Below, piece after piece: positions 55,242 through 64,000 of a stretch of 64,000 bases of DNA (its first letter is position 1; the number at the start of each line of letters is the position of its first letter). The DNA lies in contig JAGVLO010000004.1 of the NCBI GenBank assembly GCA_020049775.1, positions 62,001 to 126,000 of the forward strand. Direction: 5' to 3'. The notes under the pieces were generated by a model. The model did not search any database. It saw only the letters and a list, made by a program, of their open reading frames with translations, and had not been told where the DNA came from. Origin of the DNA: Alphaproteobacteria bacterium. GTDB lineage: Bacteria > Pseudomonadota > Alphaproteobacteria > Rickettsiales > SXRF01. A program made the position numbers and the translations under genes.

Positions 55242-57197
55242 ATGATACCTATTATCGTATTCCTTCCTTTAATCGCGGCGGTGCTGGTCGGCCTTTTGGT
55301 GCGTGTGTTTTCACCTCGCGCGGCGCAGGCCATCACCTGCAGCGCCATGGTGATTTCTGCCGTATGCTCCGGCCTTGTGTTTGCCGAATTTGCCGGACTC
55401 GCCATGTCTGCGCATGGTTGGCAGGATACGGTGGGGGCGGGTGGCCTTGTCTATAAAATCAACATAGCTGAGTGGATCAACTCAGGTGATTTCAAGTCGT
55501 CGTGGACCCTGCGTGTGGACGCGCTAACGGCGGTAATGCTAGTGGTGGTGACGTGGGTTTCCGCCGTAGTGCATATTTATTCAGTTGGCTACATGAGTCA
55601 TGACGAACATCCGCAACGTTTCATGGCATACCTGTCGCTGTTCACATTTTTCATGCTCATGCTGGTCACGTCTGACAATCTTGTACAGCTGTTCCTAGGC
55701 TGGGAAGGCGTAGGGCTTTGCTCCTATCTGCTGATTGGGTTCTGGTTTAAAAAGCCTGAGGCCAACGCTGCGGCTATCAAGGCGTTCCTTGTCAACCGTG
55801 TGGGCGACTTCGGCTTTGCGCTTGGTATATTTGCCGTGTTCGTGATTTTCGGCAGCATCCAGTTCGATGCTATTTTCTCCGGCGCGGCTGCTCATAAAGA
55901 CGATGTGATGGAGTTTCTCGGCTTCCAATTCAACGCACTGACTTTGACTTGTATCTTGTTGTTTATCGGTGCTATGGGCAAATCGGCACAGCTCGGCCTG
56001 CACACATGGCTACCCGATGCTATGGAAGGCCCGACGCCTGTATCCGCGCTCATCCACGCCGCAACCATGGTGACGGCGGGTGTATTCATGGTGGTGCGCT
56101 GCTCGCCATTGTTCGAACAATCGGCGCAAGCGCTCGACGTAGTAATCGTAGTTGGTGCGCTGACTGCCTTTTTTGCTGCCACCGTCGGCTTAGTGCAGAA
56201 CGACATCAAGCGCGTCATTGCCTATTCCACCTGCAGCCAGCTCGGCTACATGTTTTTTGCCGCTGGTGTCGGGGCATATTCCGCCGCCATATTCCACCTG
56301 ATGACGCATGCCTTCTTCAAGGCGCTTTTATTCCTCGGCGCCGGTTCGGTTATCCATGGCATGTCGGGTGAGCAGGACATGCGCAAAATGGGCGGTATCT
56401 GGAGAAAGATGCCCATTACCTATGCCTATATGTGGATTGGTTCGCTGGCGCTTGCCGGTCTGCCTATCTTCGCCGGTTACTATTCCAAGGACATGATTCT
56501 GGAAGCCGCCTATGCCGCTGATGGCGTGGGCCGTTATGCCTTCTGGCTGGGTATCGCCGCTGCCTTCATGACCGCTTTTTACTCTTGGCGTCTGTTGTTC
56601 ATGACCTTCCACGGCCAGCCGCGCGCGTCCAAAGAGGTAATGTCGCATGTGCATGAATCGCCGCCCATCATGCTGCGCCCACTCTTGCTGCTTGCTTTTG
56701 GTGCGGTGTTTTCCGGTATGCTTGGCTACCACGCCTTTGGCATGGTTTCTTCCGATGGTGTGTTCTGGCAGATGAGCATTGCATCGCACGAGATTATCGA
56801 AAAGGCGCACCATGTACCTGGCTGGGTGCCTGTGTTGCCGTTGCTGATGGGGCTTTCCGGTATTGCGCTGGCGTGGCTGCTTTATATCGTAAGCCCGTCC
56901 ATACCCGCCAAGATTGCTAGGGTATTTGCTTTACCTTACCGCTTCCTGCTCAATAAATGGTATTTCGATGAGTTGTATGACTGGATGTTCGTAAATCCCG
57001 CAAAGCGCCTTGGCCATCACCTGTGGAAGTTCTGGGACGAGAAAATTATCGACGGCCTCGGGCCAAACGGTGCTGCGCTGCTTACGCATATTTTCGCGGG
57101 CCGTGCCAGCAGCCTGCAGACCGGTTATGTGTTCCACTATGCATTTGCCATGCTGCTCGGCTTCCTTACGGTCGTCAGCTGGGTGGTGATGAGGTAG
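55242..57197 (+). CDS. nuoL: NADH-quinone oxidoreductase subunit L
   Basis: A 651-residue antiporter-like proton pumping subunit of the distal arm. It has WEGVGLCSYLLIGFW, KSAQLGLHTWLPDAMEGPTPVSALIHAATMV and the long C-terminal lateral helix region. Membrane Lys and Glu of the proton path fall in the expected motifs. It starts one base after nuoK. Confidence 0.97.
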   Translation: MIPIIVFLPLIAAVLVGLLVRVFSPRAAQAITCSAMVISAVCSGLVFAEFAGLAMSAHGWQDTVGAGGLVYKINIAEWINSGDFKSSWTLRVDALTAVMLVVVTWVSAVVHIYSVGYMSHDEHPQRFMAYLSLFTFFMLMLVTSDNLVQLFLGWEGVGLCSYLLIGFWFKKPEANAAAIKAFLVNRVGDFGFALGIFAVFVIFGSIQFDAIFSGAAAHKDDVMEFLGFQFNALTLTCILLFIGAMGKSAQLGLHTWLPDAMEGPTPVSALIHAATMVTAGVFMVVRCSPLFEQSAQALDVVIVVGALTAFFAATVGLVQNDIKRVIAYSTCSQLGYMFFAAGVGAYSAAIFHLMTHAFFKALLFLGAGSVIHGMSGEQDMRKMGGIWRKMPITYAYMWIGSLALAGLPIFAGYYSKDMILEAAYAADGVGRYAFWLGIAAAFMTAFYSWRLLFMTFHGQPRASKEVMSHVHESPPIMLRPLLLLAFGAVFSGMLGYHAFGMVSSDGVFWQMSIASHEIIEKAHHVPGWVPVLPLLMGLSGIALAWLLYIVSPSIPAKIARVFALPYRFLLNKWYFDELYDWMFVNPAKRLGHHLWKFWDEKIIDGLGPNGAALLTHIFAGRASSLQTGYVFHYAFAMLLGFLTVVSWVVMR

Positions 57198-57201
57198 TGG
57201 C

Positions 57202-58689
57202 ATGCTGACAACACTCATACTTCTTCCCTTGCTTGGCGCACTGATGATCATGGTCTTCACCCGTGGCGACGACGAGCGCGCCGCCAGCGAAGCACGTGCC
57301 ATTGCCCTGTTCACCACGCTGATTACTTTCTTTGTGTCCATCTATCTGTGGATAGGGTTTAACCCTGCCACGGCGGATTTCCAGTTTGTGGAAAAGCACG
57401 AATGGTTCGTGGGCATGAATATCGGCTACTATCTCGGCATCGACGGTATTTCGCTGTTTATGGTGCTGCTGACCACATTCCTGATGCCGCTATGTATTTT
57501 ATGCAGCTGGCAATCCATCACTGTGCGCGTGCGCGCCTTCATGGTCAATTTCCTGATTCTGGAATCATTCGTTATCGGTGTGTTCTGCGCGTTGAACGCC
57601 ATCATGTTCTACCTTTTCTTCGAAGGCATGCTTATACCCATGTACCTGATTATCGGCATCTGGGGTGGCAACCGCCGCATTTATGCCGCCTATAAATTCT
57701 TCCTCTATACGCTGGCTGGCTCGGTGCTGTTTCTGGTCGCGATTGTCTATCTCTATAATGCGGTTGGTACCACCAGCATCCCCGACCTCATCAAGCACTC
57801 GCCGCGCCTTGGTGTGGATGTACAGAAATGGCTGTGGCTTGCTATGCTGGCGTCGTTTGCCGTGAAGGTGCCGATGTGGCCGGTGCATACCTGGCTGCCG
57901 GATGCCCACGTTCAGGCTCCCACCGCCGGTTCGGTGATTCTGGCAGGCATATTGCTGAAAATGGGTGCTTACGGCTTCCTGCGTTTCTCGCTGCCCATGC
58001 TGCCGGACGCGTCGCATTATTTCGCTCCTCTCATTTTTGGACTTAGCATTATCGCGGTGATTTACACCTCGCTGGTGGCGCTGATGCAACATGACATGAA
58101 AAAGTTGATTGCCTATTCATCGGTCGCTCATATGGGTTTTGTCACCATCGGTATATTCACCTTCAACATGCAGGGCATCGAAGGCGCATTGATTCAGATG
58201 ATAAGCCACGGGCTTGTATCCGGCGCGCTGTTCCTTTGCGTTGGTGTACTCTATGACCGTCTGCACACCCGCGAGATTGTGCGTTATGGCGGCGTGGTCA
58301 ATGTCATGCCAAAATACGCGCTGGTGTTCATGTTCTTTACCATGGCCTCGGTCGGCCTGCCTGCCACGTCGGGCTTCGTGGGCGAGTTCCTCATTCTGCT
58401 CGGCGCCTTCAAGGTGTGTACATGGCTGGCCTTTCTGACAGCTACCGGCGTGGTGCTTGGCGCTTCTTATGCGCTGTGGCTGTACCGCCGCGTGGTGTTC
58501 GGTGACATTGTGCATGAAGACGTGAAAACACTTCAGGAAATGGACGGCCGCGAACTTGTAACCTTTATTCCGGTCATCCTGCTGGTGCTGTGGCTGGGTA
58601 TTTTCCCCAAACATTATTTTACCGCCATGGACGCATCGGTCGAGCAGCTCATTAAACAGGCAACCACATTGCAAGTGGGGGTACGTTGA
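57202..58689 (+). CDS. nuoM: NADH-quinone oxidoreductase subunit M
   Basis: A 495-residue antiporter-like subunit with about fourteen helices. FFEGMLIPMYLIIGIWG, KVPMWPVHTWLPDAHVQAPTAGSVILAG and HDMKKLIAYSSVAHMGF are the family hallmarks. It overlaps the start of nuoN by one base (TGATG). Confidence 0.97.
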   Translation: MLTTLILLPLLGALMIMVFTRGDDERAASEARAIALFTTLITFFVSIYLWIGFNPATADFQFVEKHEWFVGMNIGYYLGIDGISLFMVLLTTFLMPLCILCSWQSITVRVRAFMVNFLILESFVIGVFCALNAIMFYLFFEGMLIPMYLIIGIWGGNRRIYAAYKFFLYTLAGSVLFLVAIVYLYNAVGTTSIPDLIKHSPRLGVDVQKWLWLAMLASFAVKVPMWPVHTWLPDAHVQAPTAGSVILAGILLKMGAYGFLRFSLPMLPDASHYFAPLIFGLSIIAVIYTSLVALMQHDMKKLIAYSSVAHMGFVTIGIFTFNMQGIEGALIQMISHGLVSGALFLCVGVLYDRLHTREIVRYGGVVNVMPKYALVFMFFTMASVGLPATSGFVGEFLILLGAFKVCTWLAFLTATGVVLGASYALWLYRRVVFGDIVHEDVKTLQEMDGRELVTFIPVILLVLWLGIFPKHYFTAMDASVEQLIKQATTLQVGVR

Positions 58690-60146
58690 TGGAAAACGTA
58701 ATCAGCCAAACCCTGCGCGTTATACTGCCGGAGCTTTACCTTGTGGTGATGGCCATGTTCCTGCTGATGGTCGCTGTGTATAAATGCAAGCGCGTGTGCA
58801 ACGCCATGCTGGCAGGTACGCTGCTTACCCTTGCCGGTACGGCGTGGTATTTATGGCCGATGCTGGGTGTGGCCAAGCAGGTGGCGGTGTTTAACGGCAT
58901 GTTCGCCACCAGCGCATTCATCGTGTTTTCAAAACTGATGGTGCTGGCAGCCAGCGCCATGGCGGTGGTCATTGCCGCCGACTGGCTGAAGGAAGAGGGC
59001 GGCTACCCGTCGGAATTCCTTGTGCTGATACTGCTGTCCACGCTTGGCATGTTGCTGATGATCTCCGCCAACGACCTGCTGGCGCTGTATGTGGCGCTCG
59101 AGCTGTCCAGCCTTGCGCTGTATGTGCTTACCGCCTTTACACGTGACAATGCGAAATCGAGCGAGGCGGGGCTTAAATATTTTGTTCTGGGTGCGCTGGC
59201 CTCAGGCATGATGCTGTTTGGTATTTCGCTTATCTATGGCTTTGCCGGTACTATCGGCTTCAAGGAGCTGGGCGAACTGTTCGCCAACAGTGCGCCGCCT
59301 TATTCACGCGGCGTTATCCTTGGCCTTGTCATGGTGATTGTCGGTTTCTGCTTCAAATTGTCGGCGGTGCCGTTCCACATGTGGGCGCCGGACGTATATG
59401 AAGGTGCGCCGACGCCTGTTACTGCGTTCCTTGCCACTGCACCCAAGATTGCCGCGTTTACGTTGTTTGCCCGCCTGCTGGCGCAGCCTTTCGGTTTGTT
59501 GTTCGACCAGTGGCAGCAGGTGATTATTTTCGCCTCTATGGCTTCTATGGTGCTGGGCGCATTTGCCGCCATCATGCAAACCAATATCAAACGCCTGCTG
59601 GCATACAGCTCGATTGGGCATGTCGGATTCATATTGATGGCAGTTGCTGCCGGTGGCAAAGACGGAATGGCGGCCCTGCTGCTATATCTCGCGCTGTATA
59701 TTTTCATGAGCATCGGTGCGTTCGGCTGCGTGCTGATGATGCGCCGCAATGGGCGCTATGTGGAAGACATAAGGGAACTGGGCGGGCTGGCGCAGACTTA
59801 CCCTATCCGCGCTATGGTGCTGGCTACGTTCATGTTTTCCATGGCGGGTATTCCGCCACTGGCTGGATTCTTCGGTAAAATGTATGTATTGCTGGCAGCC
59901 GTCAACCACCAGCTGGTATGGCTGGCAGTTATAGGTGTAGCGGCAAGTGTGGTTAGCGGCTATTACTACCTGAAGGTGGTAAAAGTGATGTATTTTGACG
60001 AACAGACGCAGCCTTTTGACAAAGACATGCCGCTTATGCTGCGTATTGGCGTGGGTATCAGTGTGGCGGTAACGCTGTTATTTTTCCTTGCGCCGTCCAG
60101 CCTTGTGTCACAGGTCAAGGATGTAGCGGAGATTATGGTTAAATAA
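58689..60146 (+). CDS. nuoN: NADH-quinone oxidoreductase subunit N
   Basis: A 485-residue antiporter-like subunit adjacent to NuoK. It shows VALELSSLALYVLTA, KLSAVPFHMWAPDVYEGAPTPVTAFLA and NIKRLLAYSSIGHVGF. It is the last nuo gene and is followed by birA after one base. Confidence 0.96.
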   Translation: MENVISQTLRVILPELYLVVMAMFLLMVAVYKCKRVCNAMLAGTLLTLAGTAWYLWPMLGVAKQVAVFNGMFATSAFIVFSKLMVLAASAMAVVIAADWLKEEGGYPSEFLVLILLSTLGMLLMISANDLLALYVALELSSLALYVLTAFTRDNAKSSEAGLKYFVLGALASGMMLFGISLIYGFAGTIGFKELGELFANSAPPYSRGVILGLVMVIVGFCFKLSAVPFHMWAPDVYEGAPTPVTAFLATAPKIAAFTLFARLLAQPFGLLFDQWQQVIIFASMASMVLGAFAAIMQTNIKRLLAYSSIGHVGFILMAVAAGGKDGMAALLLYLALYIFMSIGAFGCVLMMRRNGRYVEDIRELGGLAQTYPIRAMVLATFMFSMAGIPPLAGFFGKMYVLLAAVNHQLVWLAVIGVAASVVSGYYYLKVVKVMYFDEQTQPFDKDMPLMLRIGVGISVAVTLLFFLAPSSLVSQVKDVAEIMVK

Positions 60147-60147
60147 T

Positions 60148-60933
60148 ATGGCATCACAAAAACACATTCCCGCCAACGATTTGCTGAACGATTACCACCT
60201 GCTTTCCTTCGATAGCCTGGATAGTACTAATGAAGAGGCCAAGCGCCTTGCCAAGGGTGGCGGCTGCCATGGCGCGGTCATCTGGGCCAGAAAACAATCG
60301 GAAGGCCGTGGCCGCATGGGCCGCAACTGGGTATCGTCTGAAGGCAATTTGTTTGTCTCGGTATTGCTGCAGCCCGACAAGGTTCAGAAAGATCTGGCTC
60401 AACTCTCTTTTGTGGCGGCCATTGCTGCCGCCGAGTCGCTCGAGGCGATTCTGCCTACGGGTAAAAAGCATCTGCGTTGCAAATGGCCGAATGACATTTT
60501 GCTCTCCGATAAAAAGGTGGGCGGCATATTGCTCGAATCGTTCCAGACCGACGGTTCTGACAAGCCGTGGGTAGTAGTAGGCGTTGGCATCAATATCGAC
60601 AGTTTCCCGCCGCGCACCGATTTTCCGGCCAGCTGCCTGCGTGAAGCGGGTGTGGAGCTGGTCAGCGCCAAGATTGTACTTTCGCGCTTTATTCACCATT
60701 TCATCGAACGCTATAACGAGTGGAACACCAAGGGCTTTGCGCCTGTCCGCAAGCGCTGGATGGGCTATGCGTGGGGGCTGGACAAGCGCCTGAGTGCGCG
60801 TATGCCCAAAAGCACCGTTGAAGGTATTTTTGAAGGCATAGACGACAGTGGCACCTTGTTGCTCAAGCTTGATAACGGCAAGCAGGAGCAGATAATGGCC
60901 GCTGATATTTTCCCCGTTGCCGTAGGAGTTTAG
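60148..60933 (+). CDS. birA: biotin-[acetyl-CoA-carboxylase] ligase
   Basis: A 261-residue biotin protein ligase without the N-terminal DNA-binding domain of E. coli BirA, so it is an enzyme only, not a repressor. The ATP/biotin loop GRGRMGRNWVSSEGNL (about 52-67) and KWPNDILL (about 112-119) are visible. It attaches biotin to carboxylase subunits. The order nuoN-birA-coaX-rnj is typical for alphaproteobacteria. Confidence 0.93.
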   Translation: MASQKHIPANDLLNDYHLLSFDSLDSTNEEAKRLAKGGGCHGAVIWARKQSEGRGRMGRNWVSSEGNLFVSVLLQPDKVQKDLAQLSFVAAIAAAESLEAILPTGKKHLRCKWPNDILLSDKKVGGILLESFQTDGSDKPWVVVGVGINIDSFPPRTDFPASCLREAGVELVSAKIVLSRFIHHFIERYNEWNTKGFAPVRKRWMGYAWGLDKRLSARMPKSTVEGIFEGIDDSGTLLLKLDNGKQEQIMAADIFPVAVGV

Positions 60934-60937
60934 TGTA

Positions 60938-61723
60938 GTGCTTCTGGTCATAGACGCAGGCAATACCAACGTGGTGTTTGCCGTATTTAACGGCGAAAAG
61001 CTGATGGGTCAGTGGCGTATCTCCACCGACAGCCGCCGCACCGCTGACGAATATGGCGTGTGGCTGACGCAGGTGCTGGAACATGCGGGCATCAATCCCA
61101 AGAAAGTATCCGGCGCGGTGCTGGCCACCGTAGTGCCGCAGGCATTGTTTGACCTGCGCCAGCTTGCCAAGCGCTATTTCAACACGGAACTTCTGGTTAT
61201 CGGCGATCCGCGCGTTAAGGTTGGTGTGGGTGTGAAAATCGATAACCCTTCGGAAGTGGGCGCCGACCGTCTCGTCAATGCTTTCGCTGCGTGGACGCGC
61301 CATAAGCAGCCGCTTATCGTTGTTGATTTCGGTACGGCGACAACCTTTGATATCGTTAATAAGACGGGTGATTATATTGGTGGCATCATTGCCCCGGGCA
61401 TCAATCTTTCGCTGGACGCATTGCACCGTGCGGCGGCAAAGCTGCCGAACGTCGGCATCCAGAAACCTTCCAAAGTTATTGGCACCAATACCATCGGCGC
61501 CATGCAGTCGGGTATTTATTACGGCTACGCCGGATTGGTCGAGGGCATTTGCAGAGAAATAAAAGCCGAACATGGTACGGCCATGGCGGTGATTGCCACG
61601 GGCGGATTGGCCTCGCTTTATGCCAAAGCCTGTCCGGTGATTGAACATCTTGAACCTGATTTAACCATTCATGGCCTGCGCCTGCTTTATGACATGAACA
61701 AGCATCTCGTAGCTGCCGCATGA
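60938..61723 (+). CDS. coaX: type III pantothenate kinase
   Basis: A 261-residue ASKHA-fold kinase that phosphorylates pantothenate, the first step of coenzyme A synthesis. DAGNTNVVFAV (6-16), GADRLVNAFA (about 108-117) and DFGTATTFD (about 129-137) are the phosphate, pantothenate and adenosine motifs. The start is GTG. It overlaps rnj as ATGA. Confidence 0.95.
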   Translation: MLLVIDAGNTNVVFAVFNGEKLMGQWRISTDSRRTADEYGVWLTQVLEHAGINPKKVSGAVLATVVPQALFDLRQLAKRYFNTELLVIGDPRVKVGVGVKIDNPSEVGADRLVNAFAAWTRHKQPLIVVDFGTATTFDIVNKTGDYIGGIIAPGINLSLDALHRAAAKLPNVGIQKPSKVIGTNTIGAMQSGIYYGYAGLVEGICREIKAEHGTAMAVIATGGLASLYAKACPVIEHLEPDLTIHGLRLLYDMNKHLVAAA

Positions 61724-63381
61724 CCTTTGATTTTTCCAAGTACGAAGACGAGCTGCTGTTTGTACCTCTTGGCGGCTCGAACGAAATAGGCATGAACCTG
61801 AACCTCTACACCATTGGCGGCAAATGGCTGATGGTGGATTGCGGCATCGGCTTTGCCAACGATTACCTGCCGGGTGTGGAAGTGGTAGTGCCTGACATTT
61901 CCTTTATTGTTGAGCGTAAAGACGATTTGCTCGGGCTGGTGCTTACCCATGCCCATGAAGATCATCTTGGCGCTGTTCCCTATTTGTGGCGCGAGCTGGA
62001 ATGCCCGATTTACGCCACGCCCTTTACCACCAGTTTCCTGAAGCATAAAATCTCAGAAATGGGGCCGGGCAAAAAACCCAAGTTGCATGAGTTGCCCACG
62101 GGCGGTTCGGTGAAGATCGGGCCGTTTGGCATCGACCTTATCGACCTTACGCATTCCATCCCTGAAATGCAGGCCGTGGCTATTACCACCAGCGCGGGCG
62201 TGGTGATGCACACGGGTGACTGGAAGTTTGACGCCAAGCCGCTGATAGGTCCGGTGTCGGATTACGATGGTCTTAAAAAATATGGCAACGGCAACGTGCT
62301 GGCCATGGTCTGCGATTCCACCAACGTATTTGTCGAAGGCGAATCCGGATCGGAAGGTGAGGTGCAGATACATCTGAGTAAGGTAATTTCGGAATGCACC
62401 CAGCGTGTGGTGGTTACGACCTTTGCGTCTAACCTTGCCCGCGTGGCTACCGTCATCAAGGCTGCGCATGATGCAGGGCGCATGGTTTGCCTTGCCGGAC
62501 GATCGCTGCACCGAGTGGTGGCGGCGGCGCGTGAGAGCGGCTATCTTTCTAATGAAGTGGAATTTATTGACGAACGTGACATCATGAACATCCCGCGCCC
62601 CGACGCATTGATTTTATGCACGGGTTGCCAAGGTGAGCCACGCGCGGCGCTTACGCGCATGGCCAAGGGTGAACACCCGAATATCAAGCTGACGCCTGGC
62701 GATGCGGTGATTTTCTCCTCGCGCAAGATTCCCGGTAATGAAATGAAAATCAACTGGACGCTCAACAAACTGGTGGAGCGCCGCGTGGAAATTATCAGTG
62801 AGAAAGAACATTTCATCCATGTGTCCGGCCATCCCGCACGTGATGAACTGAAACGCATGTACGAGCTGGTGCGCCCACGCATTGCCGTACCCACCCATGG
62901 TGAGGCCCGCCATTTGCATGAACATGCGAAGCTGGCGCGTTCGCTCGGCGTGAAAGAAACAGTAGAGGCGCATAACGGCGCTATCATCTGGCTGGCGGAA
63001 GGCGAAGCAAGCGTCATAGGCAAGGTGAAGTCAGGTTACATGGCGATAGACGGCCTGTCGCTGATTCCGTCCGACGGCGATATTCTTCGCACCCGCCGCA
63101 AATTGCGCGATGACGGTGCGTTGTTTGTAAGTGTGGTGCTTGATAACAAGGGAGGTTTACAACACCCTGTACAGCTGTCTGCGCCCGGTGTGCTGGACGT
63201 GAAAGAAGATGCCGAACTGATAGAAGAATGTATCGCCGAACTCACGCATTTGCTGGAACATGTAAAGCCGCGTTCGTCAGACGAGCAGATTAAAGAATCA
63301 CTGCGTCTTTGCTTGCGCAAACTGTTCAAGAAAGAACTGGATAAAAAGCCGGTGATTGAAGTGCAGATAGCGCGCGTTTAA
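61720..63381 (+). CDS. rnj: ribonuclease J
   Basis: A 553-residue metallo-beta-lactamase/beta-CASP ribonuclease acting in RNA processing and decay with 5'-exonuclease activity. The zinc motif HAHEDH is at 77-82; the beta-CASP core with CDSTN and HVSGHPARDEL, and the HGEARH motif near residue 390, are present. It is translationally coupled to coaX. Confidence 0.95.
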   Translation: MTFDFSKYEDELLFVPLGGSNEIGMNLNLYTIGGKWLMVDCGIGFANDYLPGVEVVVPDISFIVERKDDLLGLVLTHAHEDHLGAVPYLWRELECPIYATPFTTSFLKHKISEMGPGKKPKLHELPTGGSVKIGPFGIDLIDLTHSIPEMQAVAITTSAGVVMHTGDWKFDAKPLIGPVSDYDGLKKYGNGNVLAMVCDSTNVFVEGESGSEGEVQIHLSKVISECTQRVVVTTFASNLARVATVIKAAHDAGRMVCLAGRSLHRVVAAARESGYLSNEVEFIDERDIMNIPRPDALILCTGCQGEPRAALTRMAKGEHPNIKLTPGDAVIFSSRKIPGNEMKINWTLNKLVERRVEIISEKEHFIHVSGHPARDELKRMYELVRPRIAVPTHGEARHLHEHAKLARSLGVKETVEAHNGAIIWLAEGEASVIGKVKSGYMAIDGLSLIPSDGDILRTRRKLRDDGALFVSVVLDNKGGLQHPVQLSAPGVLDVKEDAELIEECIAELTHLLEHVKPRSSDEQIKESLRLCLRKLFKKELDKKPVIEVQIARV

Positions 63382-63407
63382 GCGCCAGCACAAACAACAA
63401 TTGATGA

Positions 63408-63866
63408 TTAGTGGATGGAGTTGCTCTGGGTAACGGCGCGGGAGGCTTGTTCCTGCGTGGCTTTATCACGCCACTGCGTAGCCGATTTACCATCAGCAGG
63501 GCCGTCCTGTTCTTTGGCAATTTCTAACCCGCGTGATACGCCCTGCGAGTAAGATACTTTGGCGACATTTGCTATGTCATTGCTGGCTGGCTGCACCGCT
63601 TCGCGGCTAGTGACCACGCCGGTGACTGTACCGGACAATGCGCCGACAGCTGCCATGGTAACGCCAACAACCTCTGCGCCAACCAACGCACCCAGCGCGA
63701 TAACCGGCAAGGCAAGCCCGCCTGTAGCAGCGGCGATTGCAGCACCTGCGACAGCACCCATCAGCGCACCCACTGCACCGCCTGCCAGCGCGCCTTTTAC
63801 GCTTCCGGCAATGCCGCTCATCACTGAGCTGAGGAAGGAGGGTTTTTTAGGTTCGTTGTCCGCCAT
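63408..63866 (-). CDS. glycine-zipper protein of unknown function
   Basis: A 152-residue protein. A short charged N-terminus precedes a long Gly/Ala-rich hydrophobic region (about 17-85) with repeated GxxxG-type spacing, such as GALAGGAVGALMGAVAGAAIAAATGG, typical of glycine-zipper membrane segments. The C-terminal 65 residues are polar and Gln/Ser-rich. There is no cleavable signal peptide. Such segments insert in membranes and self-associate. It is convergent with rnj. Confidence 0.7.
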   Translation of the reverse strand: MADNEPKKPSFLSSVMSGIAGSVKGALAGGAVGALMGAVAGAAIAAATGGLALPVIALGALVGAEVVGVTMAAVGALSGTVTGVVTSREAVQPASNDIANVAKVSYSQGVSRGLEIAKEQDGPADGKSATQWRDKATQEQASRAVTQSNSIH

Positions 63867-64000
63867 TTTTATTGTCCGCCCATACTATGTATATTGCCGA
63901 GGTTCATTTACCACCTGTTCGCGGCGGTCAGTAACCATTGTGCAGAAAGAATTGCGTCCTTTTGTACAATGCGGCCCAGATTCATGCACTGTATTTTGTT

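Overview
The window reads as a chromosomal segment of an alphaproteobacterium of moderate GC content. Reasons: a complete fourteen-gene respiratory complex I operon (nuoA to nuoN) followed directly by birA, coaX and an RNase J gene; a tig-clpP-clpX set with lon and an HU gene nearby; a TadV/CpaA-type prepilin peptidase; and a DivL-like pseudo-histidine kinase with tyrosine at the phospho-acceptor position, next to ahcY. The exact order or family cannot be fixed from sequence alone. Many small proteins here match no family I recognise, which suggests a poorly sampled lineage.

Layout. 1-6652: a GT-C type glycosyltransferase (running off the window), a DprE1-like oxidase and an alpha/beta hydrolase on the minus strand; a prepilin peptidase on the plus strand; then an agmatine degradation pair (aguA, aguB) coupled to a YihY-type membrane protein. 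6653-8265: a GC-rich foreign-looking transcription unit encoding a membrane-anchored repeat protein. 8266-16926: tRNA-Met, a HIT protein, purB, and a run pheS-(unknown)-pheT-alkA preceded by rpmI-rplT. 17058-30258, plus strand: a Bax-inhibitor-1 protein, an ABC-2 permease, argD-argF, dxs, an L,D-transpeptidase with small unknown neighbours, ahcY, divL and purU. 30287-35715: a second GC-rich unit (HTH plus receiver-like protein), lon, tRNA-Leu with a duplicated 3' end, and a tandem pair of GC-rich units. 36028-41394: an unknown gene, tig-clpP-clpX, hupB, tRNA-Val and tRNA-Asp. 42617-63381: nuo operon, birA, coaX, rnj. A glycine-zipper protein ends the window.

How the genes work together. The clp/tig/lon block covers protein folding and quality control. 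NuoA-N builds the proton-pumping NADH:quinone oxidoreductase, but five extra genes lie inside the operon: a GNAT acetyltransferase, two exported proteins of unknown function, a small PH-like protein and a DedA protein. ArgD and ArgF make consecutive or near-consecutive steps of arginine synthesis, while AguA and AguB degrade agmatine to putrescine.

The most unusual content is a set of four short self-contained transcription units (6895-8220, 30287-31021, 34818-35260, 35272-35712). Each has a leader starting with an AGGCT-type motif, a GC-rich reading frame unlike its neighbours, and a strong hairpin at the end. Three have the Shine-Dalgarno sequence in a hairpin beside the start codon. None carries a transposase or integrase. 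Two are a tandem duplication lying next to a repeated tRNA-Leu 3' end. They look like recently acquired cassettes of a common type, although assembly chimerism has to be excluded.
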